This document shows, in pieces, positions 13,201 to 25,049 of a stretch of DNA of 64,000 nt. The stretch comes from Riptortus pedestris (lineage: Eukaryota; Arthropoda; Insecta; Hemiptera; Alydidae). The notes beneath the pieces were generated by a model, which was not told where the DNA came from, ran no database searches, and saw only the letters and a list, made by a program, of their open reading frames with translations. Positions within the stretch are counted from its first letter, which is position 1; each line of letters begins with the position of its first letter. The translations under genes were made by a program, and so were the position numbers. The stretch lies in the NCBI GenBank assembly GCA_019009955.1, contig CM032228.1, forward strand, positions 104,181,501-104,245,500, given 5' to 3'.

Positions 13201-13743
13201 ATGCTGAGTAAGAGAGTGAGTATTATTTCACAGCTAAAGGAATTTGCCTTGTTGTCTAACTGGAAGTTACAGTGGAAGCATAGCCATTTCTTTCATCTAC
13301 CTACATTAAAAGTCACTTCCACCTGCCAGAACACCAACTCAGAATATTTCACAGCTCTTAACATTACAATGAAGAACAAAAAATACTAGTTAGATAACTA
13401 TTGAATAAACTTATATTAAGCCTATATTCTATTCTCTATTTCTCTCTTATTGAGAAATCCATGTAAATGGGATTTGAAACATAAGCTCAACATGACTTAA
13501 CTGGAGTAAGAACGAAATGTGAAAATCACATTAATTGCACAAATAAATCTAGTAGTATTCGAGTTACAGAAACTCTAAAGAACACTTATTATAGGAAATG
13601 TCTTGAGTAACAAGACTGTTAAAACCATTCCAATGTTAAATATGAGATACTTCTATTTTACATTCTACCTCTTAATCACACCCCCTCCTCCTTTGCTTGT
13701 AATGTTCTATAGGAGAGTTGAGGAAACACCTACTAAAAAAAAG

Positions 13744-14342
13744 TCTGTCAAGCAGAGGCTGCATTAACTAAGCAGATTTCCCACATGAATCATCTATTTG
13801 CATTTACCTCAAAACATGAAAGTTCAATAGAAACAATATTTGGTATTTAGACTTCAAATAATGTGGTTTAAAATATAACAGATTATTGCTAATATAACAT
13901 GAGTAGGAGTGGGGTTTAACTAAAAGCCAAAAACTAAAAATGCAAATACCCCAGTTAATAATCAAGGTAGCAAAAAACATGCATAACAGCATTTATAGAA
14001 CATTACATTTGCAATAAGATTGGTTCTATACAGTTTTTTGATCTGACAAATAATAACAAAGATATTAAGAATTTTCAAAATTCCCCCCCCCCATCCCGTG
14101 GTTCCACCCAGCCATTAACGAACTTGATCGTTAATTTCACACAAAACGTGTAATATTGATTTTGGTAAGGATCAAACAAAAATTGTGACTGCTAGAGCAG
14201 GAACAGACAAATATATAGTTTTGAACAGACCTCATTTTCATCATCTGGGTAGGATTGATGGACATTTGAAGAAATTTTTCAAAATCACATCATGATTAAG
14301 TATGACCACAATAGCTTAATCCCCGTGAGGGAAATTTGCTAA
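13744..14342 (+). mobile_element. Helentron-like (DINE-1/HINE-type) element, 599 bp
   Basis: The 5' end TCTGTCAAGCAGAGGCTGC is followed by AACTAAGCAGATTTCCC. The body carries CAATAAGATTGGTTCTATAC, a C-run near 14082, TTAACGAACTTGATCG, ATTGTGACTGCTAGAGC and GGACATTTGAAGAAATTTTTC. It ends GGGAAATTTGCTAA (CTAA 14339-14342). The central (TA)n is reduced to ATATAT near 14210. Non-coding. Confidence 0.65.
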
Positions 14343-14828
14343 AAACTGACGTTAAAATATCAATAATGAAAACAGAACATCATTGGCTCATCTTGCTATT
14401 AAATACAAATAGTTTATAGTCTAAATTAGGGTACCAGTAATTAACCTAAAAGTTTTATTAAACTCTATTGTTTGGGTTTGAAAACAGAAAAGACAGCAAA
14501 AAAAAACTAAATAAAATTTAAAAAAATCAATGGAGACAGAACTTTAATTTTCATAAATAAATAACTTAAACAAAACAATGCTTAATTTTCAGTGTTCAGG
14601 TGTGGATGTATTGTGGAGGCGAATTCAGTTAATTTTGTTATATATTAAGTTATTTTCTTGCAATATGCTGGTGATATTGAAATTACTATGTACTTCATCA
14701 GGTATGTAATTTAAATGTTTCGGTTATTAAATTAGTATTTTTAACAATGGGCAAAACTTTTTATAAATTATTTCTTAACAAGCAACCATTGCTGTTGGAC
14801 TCAAATCAACTTTTGGCACCAAAGAGTT

Positions 14829-14919
14829 TTAACAGATTTCCTTTAAGGGAAATCAGCTATTGAGGTTGTACTCATGACGCGATTTTCCTACCCAGATGAT
14901 GAAAATGAGGCCCGTTCAA

Positions 14920-14987
<68 letters not shown>

Positions 14988-15270
14988 ATGTCTGTTAACG
15001 CTCTAGCATTCGAAATTTTTGTTTGATCGTTGCCAAACCCAATATTAATTCGTTTTATGCGAAAAGAAAGATTGTTCCTTAATGGCTGAAATTGGTCCAG
15101 TGGGAGGGGGGGGGTGTTCAAAATATTTCTGTTACTATACGTCTGATCGAAAACTTGTATAGAAACAATCTTATTGCAAATTAAATATACTATAAATATT
15201 GTTATATACATTTAGTCTTTATCTTGAATGTTAACCAAAATATCTGCATTTTTTTTTTGTGTGGTCATTA
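14829..15270 (-). mobile_element. Helentron-like element, 5'-truncated
   Basis: Minus-strand copy whose 3' end (palindrome TTTCCTTTAAGGGAAA plus TTAA-type end) is at 14829. A long (TA)n followed by (TG)n lies at about 14922-14987. Further in are AACGCTCTAGCA, a G-run (minus-strand C-run) near 15108 and an ATTTTGGTTAACATTCAA-like block. The 5' tip is missing beyond about 15270. Confidence 0.6.
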
Positions 15271-18200
15271 CAAAATTTAAAGTTGAATGGAGATATTATT
15301 TTAATTCATTTTTGGCCAACACTAACCCCCTGTGATTTTCTCTTTAACTAGTGTATCACTAAATATTTCATCTCAAGCTTAAAATCAAAAACTTGTATAC
15401 ATAGGGTGCTTAAAAAAGGAAGAAATAGAGATTAGAAGTGCAGATGAGTTCAGATGTCTTCTGTTATGGCATGACCCTCTGCTATACCATTGTGTTATTC
15501 AGGCGTTTGCTTGGTAGGGCATAGGCCAAGGTTCAGTCAGTGAGATAAGCATTACCACCCAATAGATGTAATAAGCCTTTAGTAAGGGGAATTTTTCTCA
15601 TACCAATACCTCACCATTATTTCACTTTTCCTTTGATTTCTACATCAATAAAAATGTAAATTACCTCTAGTTATTAAGTAAGTCTAACCAATCCCTGACA
15701 TCCTGTGAGAGATATTATAAGTATAAAGCAAGTGTATTGCATGAAAAGAAACAAATTTTTCGTTCTTCAGAAATGTTATTATGTAGTTACATAAATAGTG
15801 ACATTTGTAAATGGACTAGCAATCATTTCAGCTCGCTGTGCTTATACTGCAAGCCGTCACCCCTAAAAATATTTTTTTGTTAAAAAGCATCAGGCTTCCA
15901 CAGAGAGAAGCTTAAAGTCTGTTGTTTTACAGGCAAATAACCCCTTGTGGTTTTTGGTTTAATAAGGTTGAACAAATTTAAAGGGTTAAAACTTTCCTGG
16001 GCAAGAGAAAATCTATTGGCACCAAAAAGGTTGAAGATTTTTAAGTGTGGGTAGGCAGTAATAGTGGTTTACAAAACCGAAGAGTGGGCATAGTTTTGGA
16101 GGGGGGGGGGGTTGAAGTTATGCCTCAAATGTTTGACTTGATCTTTACACATTCTGCTGTTATGAAATATGAAAACTAAAAGGAAGGCATAGCTGGGCTA
16201 TGGAATAAAACATAAATGAATAAAAATTTCATATACCCCCCTACCTCTCAAAAGAACATATATTATTTCTGCTGAATAATAAAATTTTTATTAAAACTCA
16301 AAGCTTATAATATTATTCAGTGATTAATAATTGGTAAATAATTATCAAGAATGTCTTATGGTAGTAATCCAGCATATCTGTATCTGAATGTACCTGACTT
16401 ATTTAGTTCTTTCCTCATATGCCACAATTTTGCAGACAATGGAAAATGTAAATGTTCTGGTTAAGGAGGTTATTTTTAAGGGGTCTAAATTTGGGTCTGT
16501 GTCCTACTCGATAATAAAAAAATATATTTGAAGAAATATCCTTATTAAAATAATTCTTATTTAGAAAAAAAAAATGTACAAAAATATAAATGCTGCCAGA
16601 AAAAATGTAATTTAATAAGGATTTATACATATACTAAGGGGGGGGGACTATTTGATAAAAAGTAGATGAAAACCCACAAACTAAGTTCAAATATACTGAA
16701 AATCAATTTTATTTCATATTATGATCTTATATCAAAACAAAATTTCACTTTCATTCATTTCAAAACACCTGTAATAAAGCACTTATCATATATACTAGGC
16801 CACTATATAGATAGTGTTTATAGACATTAAATGATGCTTAGTTTTACTCAGGAAGCAATAATAAATTCAATAGTTTTAAAACTGCATTCTACAATTACAC
16901 TGTAAATTAGTACTTAGATTTCAATGATCCAAACAATCAACTATTATAAATCTCCTAATAAAATCTGAATGGAACCAAAAGCTATAGCAATGCAAACAAA
17001 AATATGAAGGAACATTCTAAAGAAAAGAGGCCTTCTATCAACCAAATATTTTATTTTTAAAAAAAAAAAAAGCTCTTAAATTTTCACAAGGCAGCTTGTA
17101 AAATTTAATTCAAATGAAATGTATGCTTTTTATGAAAGTATAACAATAAAGAAGTTTGTAGGAACTAAATATTAATATTACAAATATTTCAGTAAACATT
17201 TAGCAGCAAGATCAATTATACGGATATAATTTAAGGTTATATTTCTTTAGAATGTGAAACATCTAATAAAGTTATCTCTCCATTAGAAGGTAAATTTTAA
17301 AATGTTACCATAATACCAGATGAAATATATTCAGTTATAATTTGTACAAGCAATTATTTCTAGCCATATTAAAATCACAAATACGAAAAAAATAATGGTT
17401 TGTGACAATTAAAAAAAAATAACATTATTCTTTCTGTTTAGAACAACTTCAGACAAATTTATAACAGTAATGAAATAAATAATGGACAAAAACTAACAGC
17501 TAGTACAAAGGGTGTTTTAAATTTAAATAGCCAAATGTGATAATTGTGAATATAAAATAAACTTAAAAGGATCAATTAACTATTGAACTGTCATATTTTG
17601 AAAATAATGGTTGGCAAATGCCACATACAAGTACTTCAGATGAACTTACTAGTAGCACCATAAAAACTGGTTTGAATGAATGAAAATTGCATATACTCCA
17701 TATATATAATTCCATTCATGATTTCCTTAACAACTAAACTATAAGTATAGAAACAAATTCATATAATCATAAGAGACTAATTCCTAAGTATATAGTTTAT
17801 CTTAAATGGAATATTATGAAAATTTTGAGTAAACACTATATTAGGTACACCATCTTCAACTACTTACCTCTTGTCATATATAGACGATATATTATTAATA
17901 AACAAAAATATGTCCTTACTAGATAGTAAAAACATTTGTATCAGGACCTGGTATTAGACACTCAGGTAACAGACTGGACTAAATGCATTAAAGTTAGCAT
18001 CAGCAGTGAACAATTAAAACCCTTACTTTATTTCTCCCAAAAGAAGATTATCCCTTTTCAGCTAAATAACTCATATTTACAATAAACGGGTACTATGAAA
18101 TTAAAGTTTTTGGGCAGAAAATTAAACCGGAATAGGAATACTAGCCATTTTTATCTGTGATAAAAAGGGAGTAAAGTATCCAAAGCTGCTTAGGAATGAA

Positions 18201-19104
18201 CTCAGACAGATTAAGGACTATGCATGAAAGAGCTATTCATCTTAAAAAATAAAATAAAAAAGTTATAGAAAAATAGTAGACTAAAAACCAGGAATTGATT
18301 ACACCCTGCATTCAATTTTCAACTCATCACAAAACTTGAACGAACATGGGACAAAACACATACTAGAACTTACTTTTGTACAGATACCAGCAAATTTAAG
18401 AAACCAGGAGTACCATAACCACCCCCCATAAAACTTAAATAAACCTAGGAGAGTACTGTTAAGACTAGTGGTATTGTTATTTGTAAGCGTCCATTTTGTG
18501 CTGCTGCAGCTAATAGAGACAGGGTCGTCCACAGGTTACCATCCTTTTCTAGACAGGGTGTCAGTGGCCCATCTTCGGTCCTCGGTGCAGGGAGTCAAAG
18601 GAAAGAAAGCAGTTCCTGACTAAGCTAACAGATGGGGGTTAAACATTTTATTTAGTGTGTTCGTCACTAAATAACTTCAAAGTTATCAGATACTTATTTT
18701 CTTAATTTCAATTAAAAATATTCTCATTTAAGACATGCTTGTAAAGGGGTTATATATATATGCTACTAAATAAAAAATTGTATGCATTATATTTGTCATA
18801 AAACATTCCGCTAGGGGGGGGGGGCATGGCTAATTTTGCCGAGGGACCAAAGAGCAGCCAGCCCGGCGCTGAGAACCACTCAAAATAACTAATCGGTCTT
18901 TTGACAGAAAGAACTAGAAAGTTAGAAGAAGCAACTATGACAGCCAAGCTACTGAAAGACGTTTTTGTATACTATACAACTGAACAATATTTGACCGAGA
19001 AGGAAAGCAAATAATACTTTTGGAGTATGACCTGAAAGTCTAGAAACGCTTTTCAATATTATTTTAAATACTTCAATCCATATCACACAATAAATTTTGG
19101 GATA

Positions 19105-19350
19105 GAGTGCAGTTTAGTCCCCCCCCCCCTACGCCATCTTGTTTCGTCACCGTCTAAGGATCCAACAAATTAGGTGAGTTAAAAAAAAATTAAGTTAAAA
19201 TTTAAAACCACCGATGGCGTATTTTGGAAATTTTTAAATGCGGTCACTAAAGTCTAAAGTGTTAAAAAAGATAAAGTTAGAAAAACAAAATGGCCGCGGT
19301 CGTCATTTTGAAAAGTGCGCCACCAAGGGGGGGGGGGCTAAACTACACTC
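19105..19350. mobile_element. MITE with inverted repeats made of GAGTG(C/T)AGTTTAG plus a C/G run (246 bp)
   Basis: The left end is GAGTGCAGTTTAGT followed by about 12 C; the right end on the opposite strand is GAGTGTAGTTTAGC followed by about 12 C. The interior is non-coding and includes the phrases CGCCATCTTG and AAAATGGCCGCGG. The target duplication is unclear, so exact tips are uncertain by a few bases. Superfamily unknown. Confidence 0.6.
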
Positions 19351-19455
19351 ACCAATTTTTGAAACAATGTAATGGTATTGGTTTTTATTATTTAGAATTG
19401 TAGCGTTCAAATTGATTTATATCTTGCTGTACAATATTTTGAAGTTACTTTCCTC

Positions 19456-19546
19456 CTGTTATATGTTTCTCGCGTATTTTTTCACCCTGTTATATGTTTC
19501 TCGCGTTTTTCCCCCCCCCCCCCCCCCGTTATATGTTTCTCGCGAA
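19456..19546 (+). repeat. three direct copies of GTTATATGTTTCTCGCG
   Basis: Exact 17-mers start at 19458, 19489 and 19528, separated by T-rich and then C-rich spacers (the last a run of about 17 C). Spacings of 31 and 39 bp differ by the homopolymer length, which suggests a small tandem duplication with slippage in the spacer. No coding role. Confidence 0.8.
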
Positions 19547-19994
19547 TGAAGTTAGATTGACTAGACTGAGTTTACTCAGCAATTAGAGCTTTTCCCGCTA
19601 GTAGTCTGGCTTCAAATGGTTTGGCGTTCTAGGGCTGTTTCTTTCACATTTTGTAAAAATTCACGTACCGCGTGTATTTTTTATAAACGCTTCTCATGGA
19701 AGCCCCCCTGCTAATTTATTTCCAAGTGCATCCATATATTAAAGTGTAACCTGATTATTAATGTTTATGTATTCATGTCTGTGTGGCATATAAACCATTT
19801 CTTTCTTGTAGACTCAATATTACATTTTCATTTCTTGGTATATTAAATGTTTTTTGTTTGAAGATCTGCATTGAGGTAACTCATTTATTTCTTTATACGT
19901 TTTAGAAGATCTGACAGATAATAATTTTGGTATTCACGTCCCCATTCCATATTTTTCTTTGTCTTTTTTCTTTAATTTATACTACACTAAACTA

Positions 19995-20338
19995 TGCTTT
20001 TGCCTAATGGATAATGCTCCATGATGTGAATGGAGATTTGAACAGAAAGAAATGTCTTATACTCTATGTAATCATTACAGTAAGACAATTTCTGTCTTTT
20101 CAATTTATTATAGACAACCTCTGCTACACCTGCTAAATACATAGGTGCTATACTCAGTAATTTTTCAGAACAATCTCGGCTCTGCTATTTTGTTGTTATT
20201 TGTTAACGTCCGCTTTGCGCCTACCAATTTTGGACTGAAACTAGCAAGACGCAAATTCGGAAGCTTGAAAGATATGGAAACTTTGCTTTTGCCTAATGGA
20301 TAATGCTCCATGATGTGAATGGAGATATGAATAGAATT
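19995..20338 (+). repeat. 43-bp direct repeat 289 bp apart
   Basis: The word beginning TGCTTTTGCCTAATGGATAA, about 43 bp long, occurs at 19995 and again at 20284, with similarity fading after GGAGAT. It could be a local duplication or the edges of an old insertion. The intervening 245 bp show nothing recognisable. Confidence 0.7.
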
Positions 20339-20367
20339 TTACTTTCCAATTATTAGAATATTAAATC

Positions 20368-21672
20368 TGTGGCGGAGGTGGAATAATAGTAATAATGAGT
20401 AGCTCGATAAGCTCTCGAGGTAACCACGAGATAACCTGCCGATGGTGATGTACCAGGAACATAAACAATTTACCTTGGCAACATATATGTTATTCAATGG
20501 CGGAGTCAAGAGTGTAAATATGTGGGCTATTTTATGTTGTGATTAAGTTGGTGTTCTAGTTCTATGTTTACGTTAACTATATTTTACTTTCTTAAATAAA
20601 CATTCATGTGTTTTGAATGTTTATTTAATTATTTAACGAAGAAACTTTATCTGAAGCTCAGCAGAAGTACTCAGCGTACGATCGCGAGTTGTTAGCAGTC
20701 TACTTGAACGTAAGACACTTCAGACCTGTTGTAGAGGGAAGGGAATATTCCATACTTACAGATCATAAACTACTAATATATGCAATGCACCAGAGGGCAT
20801 CCTCCGCAACACCCAGTAGGATTAGATTGTTAAACGTGAGCCAGTTCACAACAACAATTAAACATGTTGAGGGCTCCGAAAATCAGGTCGCTGATGATCT
20901 CTCAAGGATTGAGATCAGTTTCTTGAATGATCTGACAAAACTGGCAGAACTACAGAGAACTGATACCGAAATTAAGGCAATAAAAACGAACCCAAACCTG
21001 ATTCTACGACTTATCACCCTCCCAGGAGCGACTCAACCATTCCTATGTGAGACCTCCATATCCCAAGCAAGGATCAACCTTGCTCTGGAGTGCAGGAAGC
21101 CCATCTTCAAGGCCACGCATGAAAAATGAGCCTCAAAGAAGCAGATCTCCAAAAAATATTTCTGGCCGAACATGCAGAAGGATATTACGGAATGGGAATT
21201 CAGCGTGCAAAGGTTTACCGGTACACCACCAGGGCAATTGGCAATAGTTGGACGCTTGGCACATGGACCTCATAGGGCGCTCCCACCATCTGCTAGAATG
21301 ATATACTGCCCTACCCTTATTGACAGGCACACAAGATGGCCTGAGACAATCCCGCTGGAAAACATAACGGCCGACACAGCAGCCTCTGCCTTTTATAACC
21401 GATGGGTCAGCAGGTTTGGTGCCCCCAGCGTGATTACCACAGATCAGGGCAGGCAATTTGAGAGCGACCTATTCAGGAGCCTGGCAAAATACCTCGGCAC
21501 AGAAAGAATCCGAACTACACCATATCACCCCCAGTCTAATGAAATGGTTGAAAGGTGGCATGGTTCCCTGAAAAGTGCACTAATGTCGAATCTCGGAACA
21601 CTGCATCAAGCACCTGTCGACTTTCATGCTTGGAGTAGGTTTGTTCCAAATCCAAACCGGATGTACCGATAG
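20368..21672 (+). mobile_element. Ty3/gypsy (CsRn1/Kabuki-like) retrotransposon, internally deleted and broken
   Basis: An LTR-like segment starts TGTGGCGGAGG at 20368 and runs to about 20640 (AAATAAACATT, TTATTTAATTATTTAACGAAG). It aligns by eye with the LTR at 37160-37449. It passes directly into pol RNase H (20641-20920: SEAQQKYSAYDRELLAVYLN, ILTDHKLL, NQVADDLSR), so gag, protease and reverse transcriptase are deleted. An integrase follows after a stop and frameshifts: DRHTRWPE, then ITTDQGRQFESDLF and TPYHPQSNEMVERWHGSLK, matching the D...D...E core. The reading frame is interrupted at 21128 and again near 21172. No 3' LTR is seen. Dead copy in intron 1. Confidence 0.85.
20689..21672 (+). 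pseudogene. gypsy pol remnant: RNase H then integrase core
   Basis: The first open segment (20689-21126, 146 codons) is RNase H plus the linker to the integrase zinc-binding region; its His/Cys residues are not intact. The second segment (21172-21672, other frame) is the integrase core up to the motif after HPQSNEMVERWHGSLK, then diverges at about 21600. In Ty3/gypsy elements these act in cDNA synthesis and chromosomal insertion. Frameshifts and the missing reverse transcriptase show it is inactive. Confidence 0.85.
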
Positions 21673-23587
21673 TTTGGGCTCGTGTTGTAACAAAACTCAT
21701 ATCTCCAAAATTATAGTCAGTATCAGCAACAAAATGGAATAGTTGTGAGTGTATGCGCGCACACCTATTCAAAGGTTTTATTGAAGAAATTCAATCAAGA
21801 AAGGAAACAGTTAAGAGGTCTATCAGAGTAACCTAAGCTCATATATACCAAAGTCCAGATTGTAATATTTCTTATATTTAAAGCGATAAGTAACTAAACA
21901 TTTTTATAACAAGAGTAATTTGTCTAATTAATTTAAAACACCCTCTTTAATAAAAAATACTTAAAATAAAATGTTCATGTTAATATTTTGTAATACTATT
22001 GTTTTTGCTAATAATTTCCTTCCAAGATACCTAAATAAGTTATTTTCTACTCTAACTAATTTTTATTGGGTTTCTATGTCTCCAGTACTATTAAATCTAA
22101 ATAAATAGAAAAATAGAAAGGGCATTAATTCAATATTATATAAGATTGATATCATAACAGAAGCGTGAAGCATTCAGAAGCAATTAAGCATGCAAATAAA
22201 TTAAAAATCTTGATTCTTTAATAAAACTAAAATATTAGAGTGAAATGATTAGTTATATTTAAATATTTTATTACATATAATTAAAACTTCCCTGTGATGT
22301 GGTAAGTTTCAAAAATAGATCTTATATTATATATGGTAGTTGAAGTAATATCTACAATTGATAAGGAAGTGAAGAAGCCGTGCAGTTGACTGTTATCAAG
22401 AATTATTCAAATAAATATGTTTACTTGTCATGTATATCCACAATACATAGTAATTTATTACACAGGTATTGTTCACTCTCTTTGAGTATAGAATATACAC
22501 AATGAAAAAGTGCATTATTAAAGACTCCCAAATGATAATCTTGGCTTGAAGCTGACATAATATAAATTAGTGTCGTTTATTTTTGTTATTTTTTTTCTCC
22601 ATAATAGTTATTTGCTAGTGAAGAGTGATAACAAAAAGCAAACTTTCTGAAATGTGAAATTTTATAACTATTCATGCTTTCTCCATTTTCCAGTTTAGAT
22701 CAATTGAATTATCAGTGAACACTATTTCTAGCTTTGTGATGGCCGGTTATAAATATTTCATTACAAGCGAATGGGGGATGCAAACTATTTGAGAACTGAG
22801 GATTTTGTGTAAATATAGCTAATATTTTTAGGAATCTAACATTCCAAAAAAGCTTACTTCTTTTTTCTTTTTCTTCCGTCCAAAACCAGTCTGAAAAATC
22901 CAATGTGTAAGACAGAGTAAAGAATGATAGAAAGAAGAAAAAAAAAAGGAGATAAAAAACTAATAGATCTGCAGAAGGGGTTTTAGAGTTGTCGTAACTC
23001 ATTGAGCCAAAACAAACAGTAGATGTTATAATAAAGTCATCCAAATTAAGATAATTAATTGGTATAAAAGGATTCTGGTAAGAGGTAAAAATTAATAAGA
23101 TTTTAATATTTTTGTTTAGATAATTAACAGTTAAATCAATGTTTATTTTGTCTTATATTAGTAACATAAAGCTATCATTATATACATTTTCATTATCATT
23201 AATTCATAGGTCTTTAGTTAGAAATACTCAGGAATTCAGAATCCTTTTTGATGATCAAGTGGATATGGCAATACACTTTAAAATAAGAATTAAATTTACT
23301 GATCACTTTCCGAAAAAATAAAGAATATTTAATTGAAACAGATTAATGCTTTTCAGGAAGGACAGCTACATAGAGGGTTCTAAAAGAATGAAGGATATTT
23401 TATGCAAAATGTACACATTCACATAAAAACAATGAGCGAGACACAATTTCAAGGAATATACTGTGAAAATTGGGTTAGGTGTGAACACATTTTCAATAAG
23501 GTAAGGTTTGGATACTCATTACATTAATGGGGTAAGGGAGGCACATCCCTCTCATTACAATAAAATAATACAATTAAACAGGCTTAC

Positions 23588-23734
23588 CTCTCCCTCAATT
23601 CTTTTCTTCTCCAGTTCTTTCTGTTTGGCATGTTCTTCAGCAATGCGAAGTTCGATTGCGTGAAGGGATTCCCGTGTAAAGGGTTGGAATAGGCTGCGTT
23701 CTTCCTCCGATAGTGAGTCGGAAAGAAGGGACAT
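23588..23734 (-). CDS. para: para exon 1: start codon and N-terminal cytoplasmic region
   Basis: 147 bp of coding sequence encoding residues 1-49, starting [19 protein letters not shown] and ending [11 protein letters not shown]; donor GTAAGC starts at 23587. [15 protein letters not shown] followed by a charged helix ([14 protein letters not shown]) is diagnostic of insect Para N-termini. The ATG is the only one giving this conserved start; the context CAAACAATG is a good animal start. The second to fourth residues (SLL) differ from the usual SED-like start. Overlapping open frames on both strands (23555-23854, 23637-23915, 23713-23925) are shadows or intron read-through. Confidence 0.95.
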
Positions 23735-23797
23735 TGTTTGATGGGAGGAGACTACAACGCTTCTTCTCCCTGCCGCCTCCCTGCCATCTCTCCTGCC
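23735..23797 (-). promoter_or_regulatory. probable 5'UTR part of exon 1, after a splice acceptor
   Basis: On the minus strand, TTATTCTTGTTGCTTCAG ends at 23798, an acceptor-like pyrimidine tract plus CAG. The 63 bp to the ATG (GGCAGGAGAGATGGCAGGGA and on) are GC-richer than the surroundings. This suggests a further non-coding exon and promoter upstream (higher coordinates). It contains an out-of-frame ATG (in GAGATGGCAGG). Inference only. Confidence 0.5.
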
Positions 23798-24320
23798 CTG
23801 AAGCAACAAGAATAACGTCTTCGAATAAATCAATTGGATTGCCGAATAATACAAGGGAAGGTTTTTTTTTTTTTCTTGTTTTTTTTCCAGCTAGAAAGAA
23901 AAAGAGGAAAACCACCTTACGTTAGATGTCGAGGGTTTAATATTTAGGAACGAAAATTCATCGTGAAAATGAAATCCAAAACGCACATTGATTATACTGG
24001 ATAAAAACGTTCATTATTAACTGTGCTTTATTTTTATTAGGCATTTTAAATTTATAATTCTACTATCTTCCCAAGGTGATTAATAAATCAATACTTTTGG
24101 AACTTTCTCAACCTGGTTTATCATCGATAAATCTTGGCTGGCCATGAATACAATTTTATTATAATGTAAAAAACTAGAATATTATTACACAATACTAGTA
24201 ACGAGTTAATTTTGGGTGGGAAACACATGGAAAAGGTTTTGGGCATGAGATGGGAACGATATAAGAATATAAAAAGTAATAAGAATTTATTAAAACAGAA
24301 AACTACGATATAAAAAAAAA

Positions 24321-24359
<39 letters not shown>

Positions 24360-24403
24360 AAAAACAGAACACGAATAATTAACAAAAGATAAAAAACAAA
24401 AAG
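23798..24403. other. upstream non-coding sequence
   Basis: AT-rich, with a T/A homopolymer near 23860 and a (TA)n tract at about 24319-24356. I see no promoter motif that I would defend. Confidence 0.6.
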
Positions 24404-25049
24404 TCCGCCCCGCCAGGGCCTGCGTAAACTAAGCAGACTTCTCACGTGCTGGTATAACTCACTTGTAATCTCATTCTTTATTTCTATGTAATAAATTAAT
24501 GAATAAATGGTCTTTTTCTGGGGGGGTAGGGGGGGGGGTTAATGAAGGATGAAAACAAGAAAGTGCAAATAACTCGCTTGATACTTGAATTACGAAAACA
24601 TGTTCAGAACTACAATTGTGGAGCATCAATAGCTTAACAGGATTAGTTCTATAACATTTAGCGATACGACTCATGATATCAGCAATATTTTGAATTTTCC
24701 AAATTCCCTCCTTTGACCCCCCCCCCCCCATTTCAGCCAGAAAATAATAAGATCTTTAGTATGTAATGAAACAGTTAAATATCAAGAATAGTTACTGAAG
24801 GATTAAATATTTTTCATTCACGACCTCAAAATCTTAATTGATGTCGCCATCGCACTACGTATTTGCTTGTATCTCAAACAGTAAACGTTTAATGAAACAA
24901 TATTTGGTATTTAAGCTTGGAATGAAGAGGTTTATGATATAACAGCTTCTTGCTAATATGCCATGAGTCGGAGTGGGGGTTTACTGAAGGCTGAAAACTA
25001 AAATATGCAAATACTAACGATAGAATATTTGTAGTACATTTTATTTGAA
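24404..25049 (+). mobile_element. Helentron-like element, 3' part replaced by next repeat
   Basis: The 5' end TCCGCCCCGCCAGGGCCTGC is followed by AACTAAGCAGACTTCTC. The body holds a G-run near 24520, GATACGACTCATGATATCAG, a C-run near 24718, and a second lap of body sequence (TATTTGGTATTTAAGCTTGG, then GGTTTACTGAAGG). It stops at ATTTTATTTG where the tandem-monomer element begins (25050), so the palindromic 3' end is lost. Confidence 0.6.

Larger units (their letters stand above)
12252..23587 (-). other. intron 1 of para
   Basis: 11336 bp with donor GTAAGC from 23587 and acceptor AG at 12253-12252. It holds Helentron-like copies (12503-13200, 13744-14342, 14829-15270), a C/G-tipped MITE (19105-19350), short tandem repeats (19456-19546), a 43-bp direct repeat (19995 and 20284) and a gypsy fragment (20368-21672). 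In 13201-13743, 14343-14828, 15271-19104 and 21673-23587 I recognise nothing beyond AT-rich sequence, homopolymer G or C runs and chance open frames. Confidence 0.75.

Noticed and set aside
18810..18890. GC-rich text with AGTGGTTCTCAG (minus), resembling a hAT tip
   Set aside because: No matching second end or 8-bp duplication found; a G-run interrupts it.
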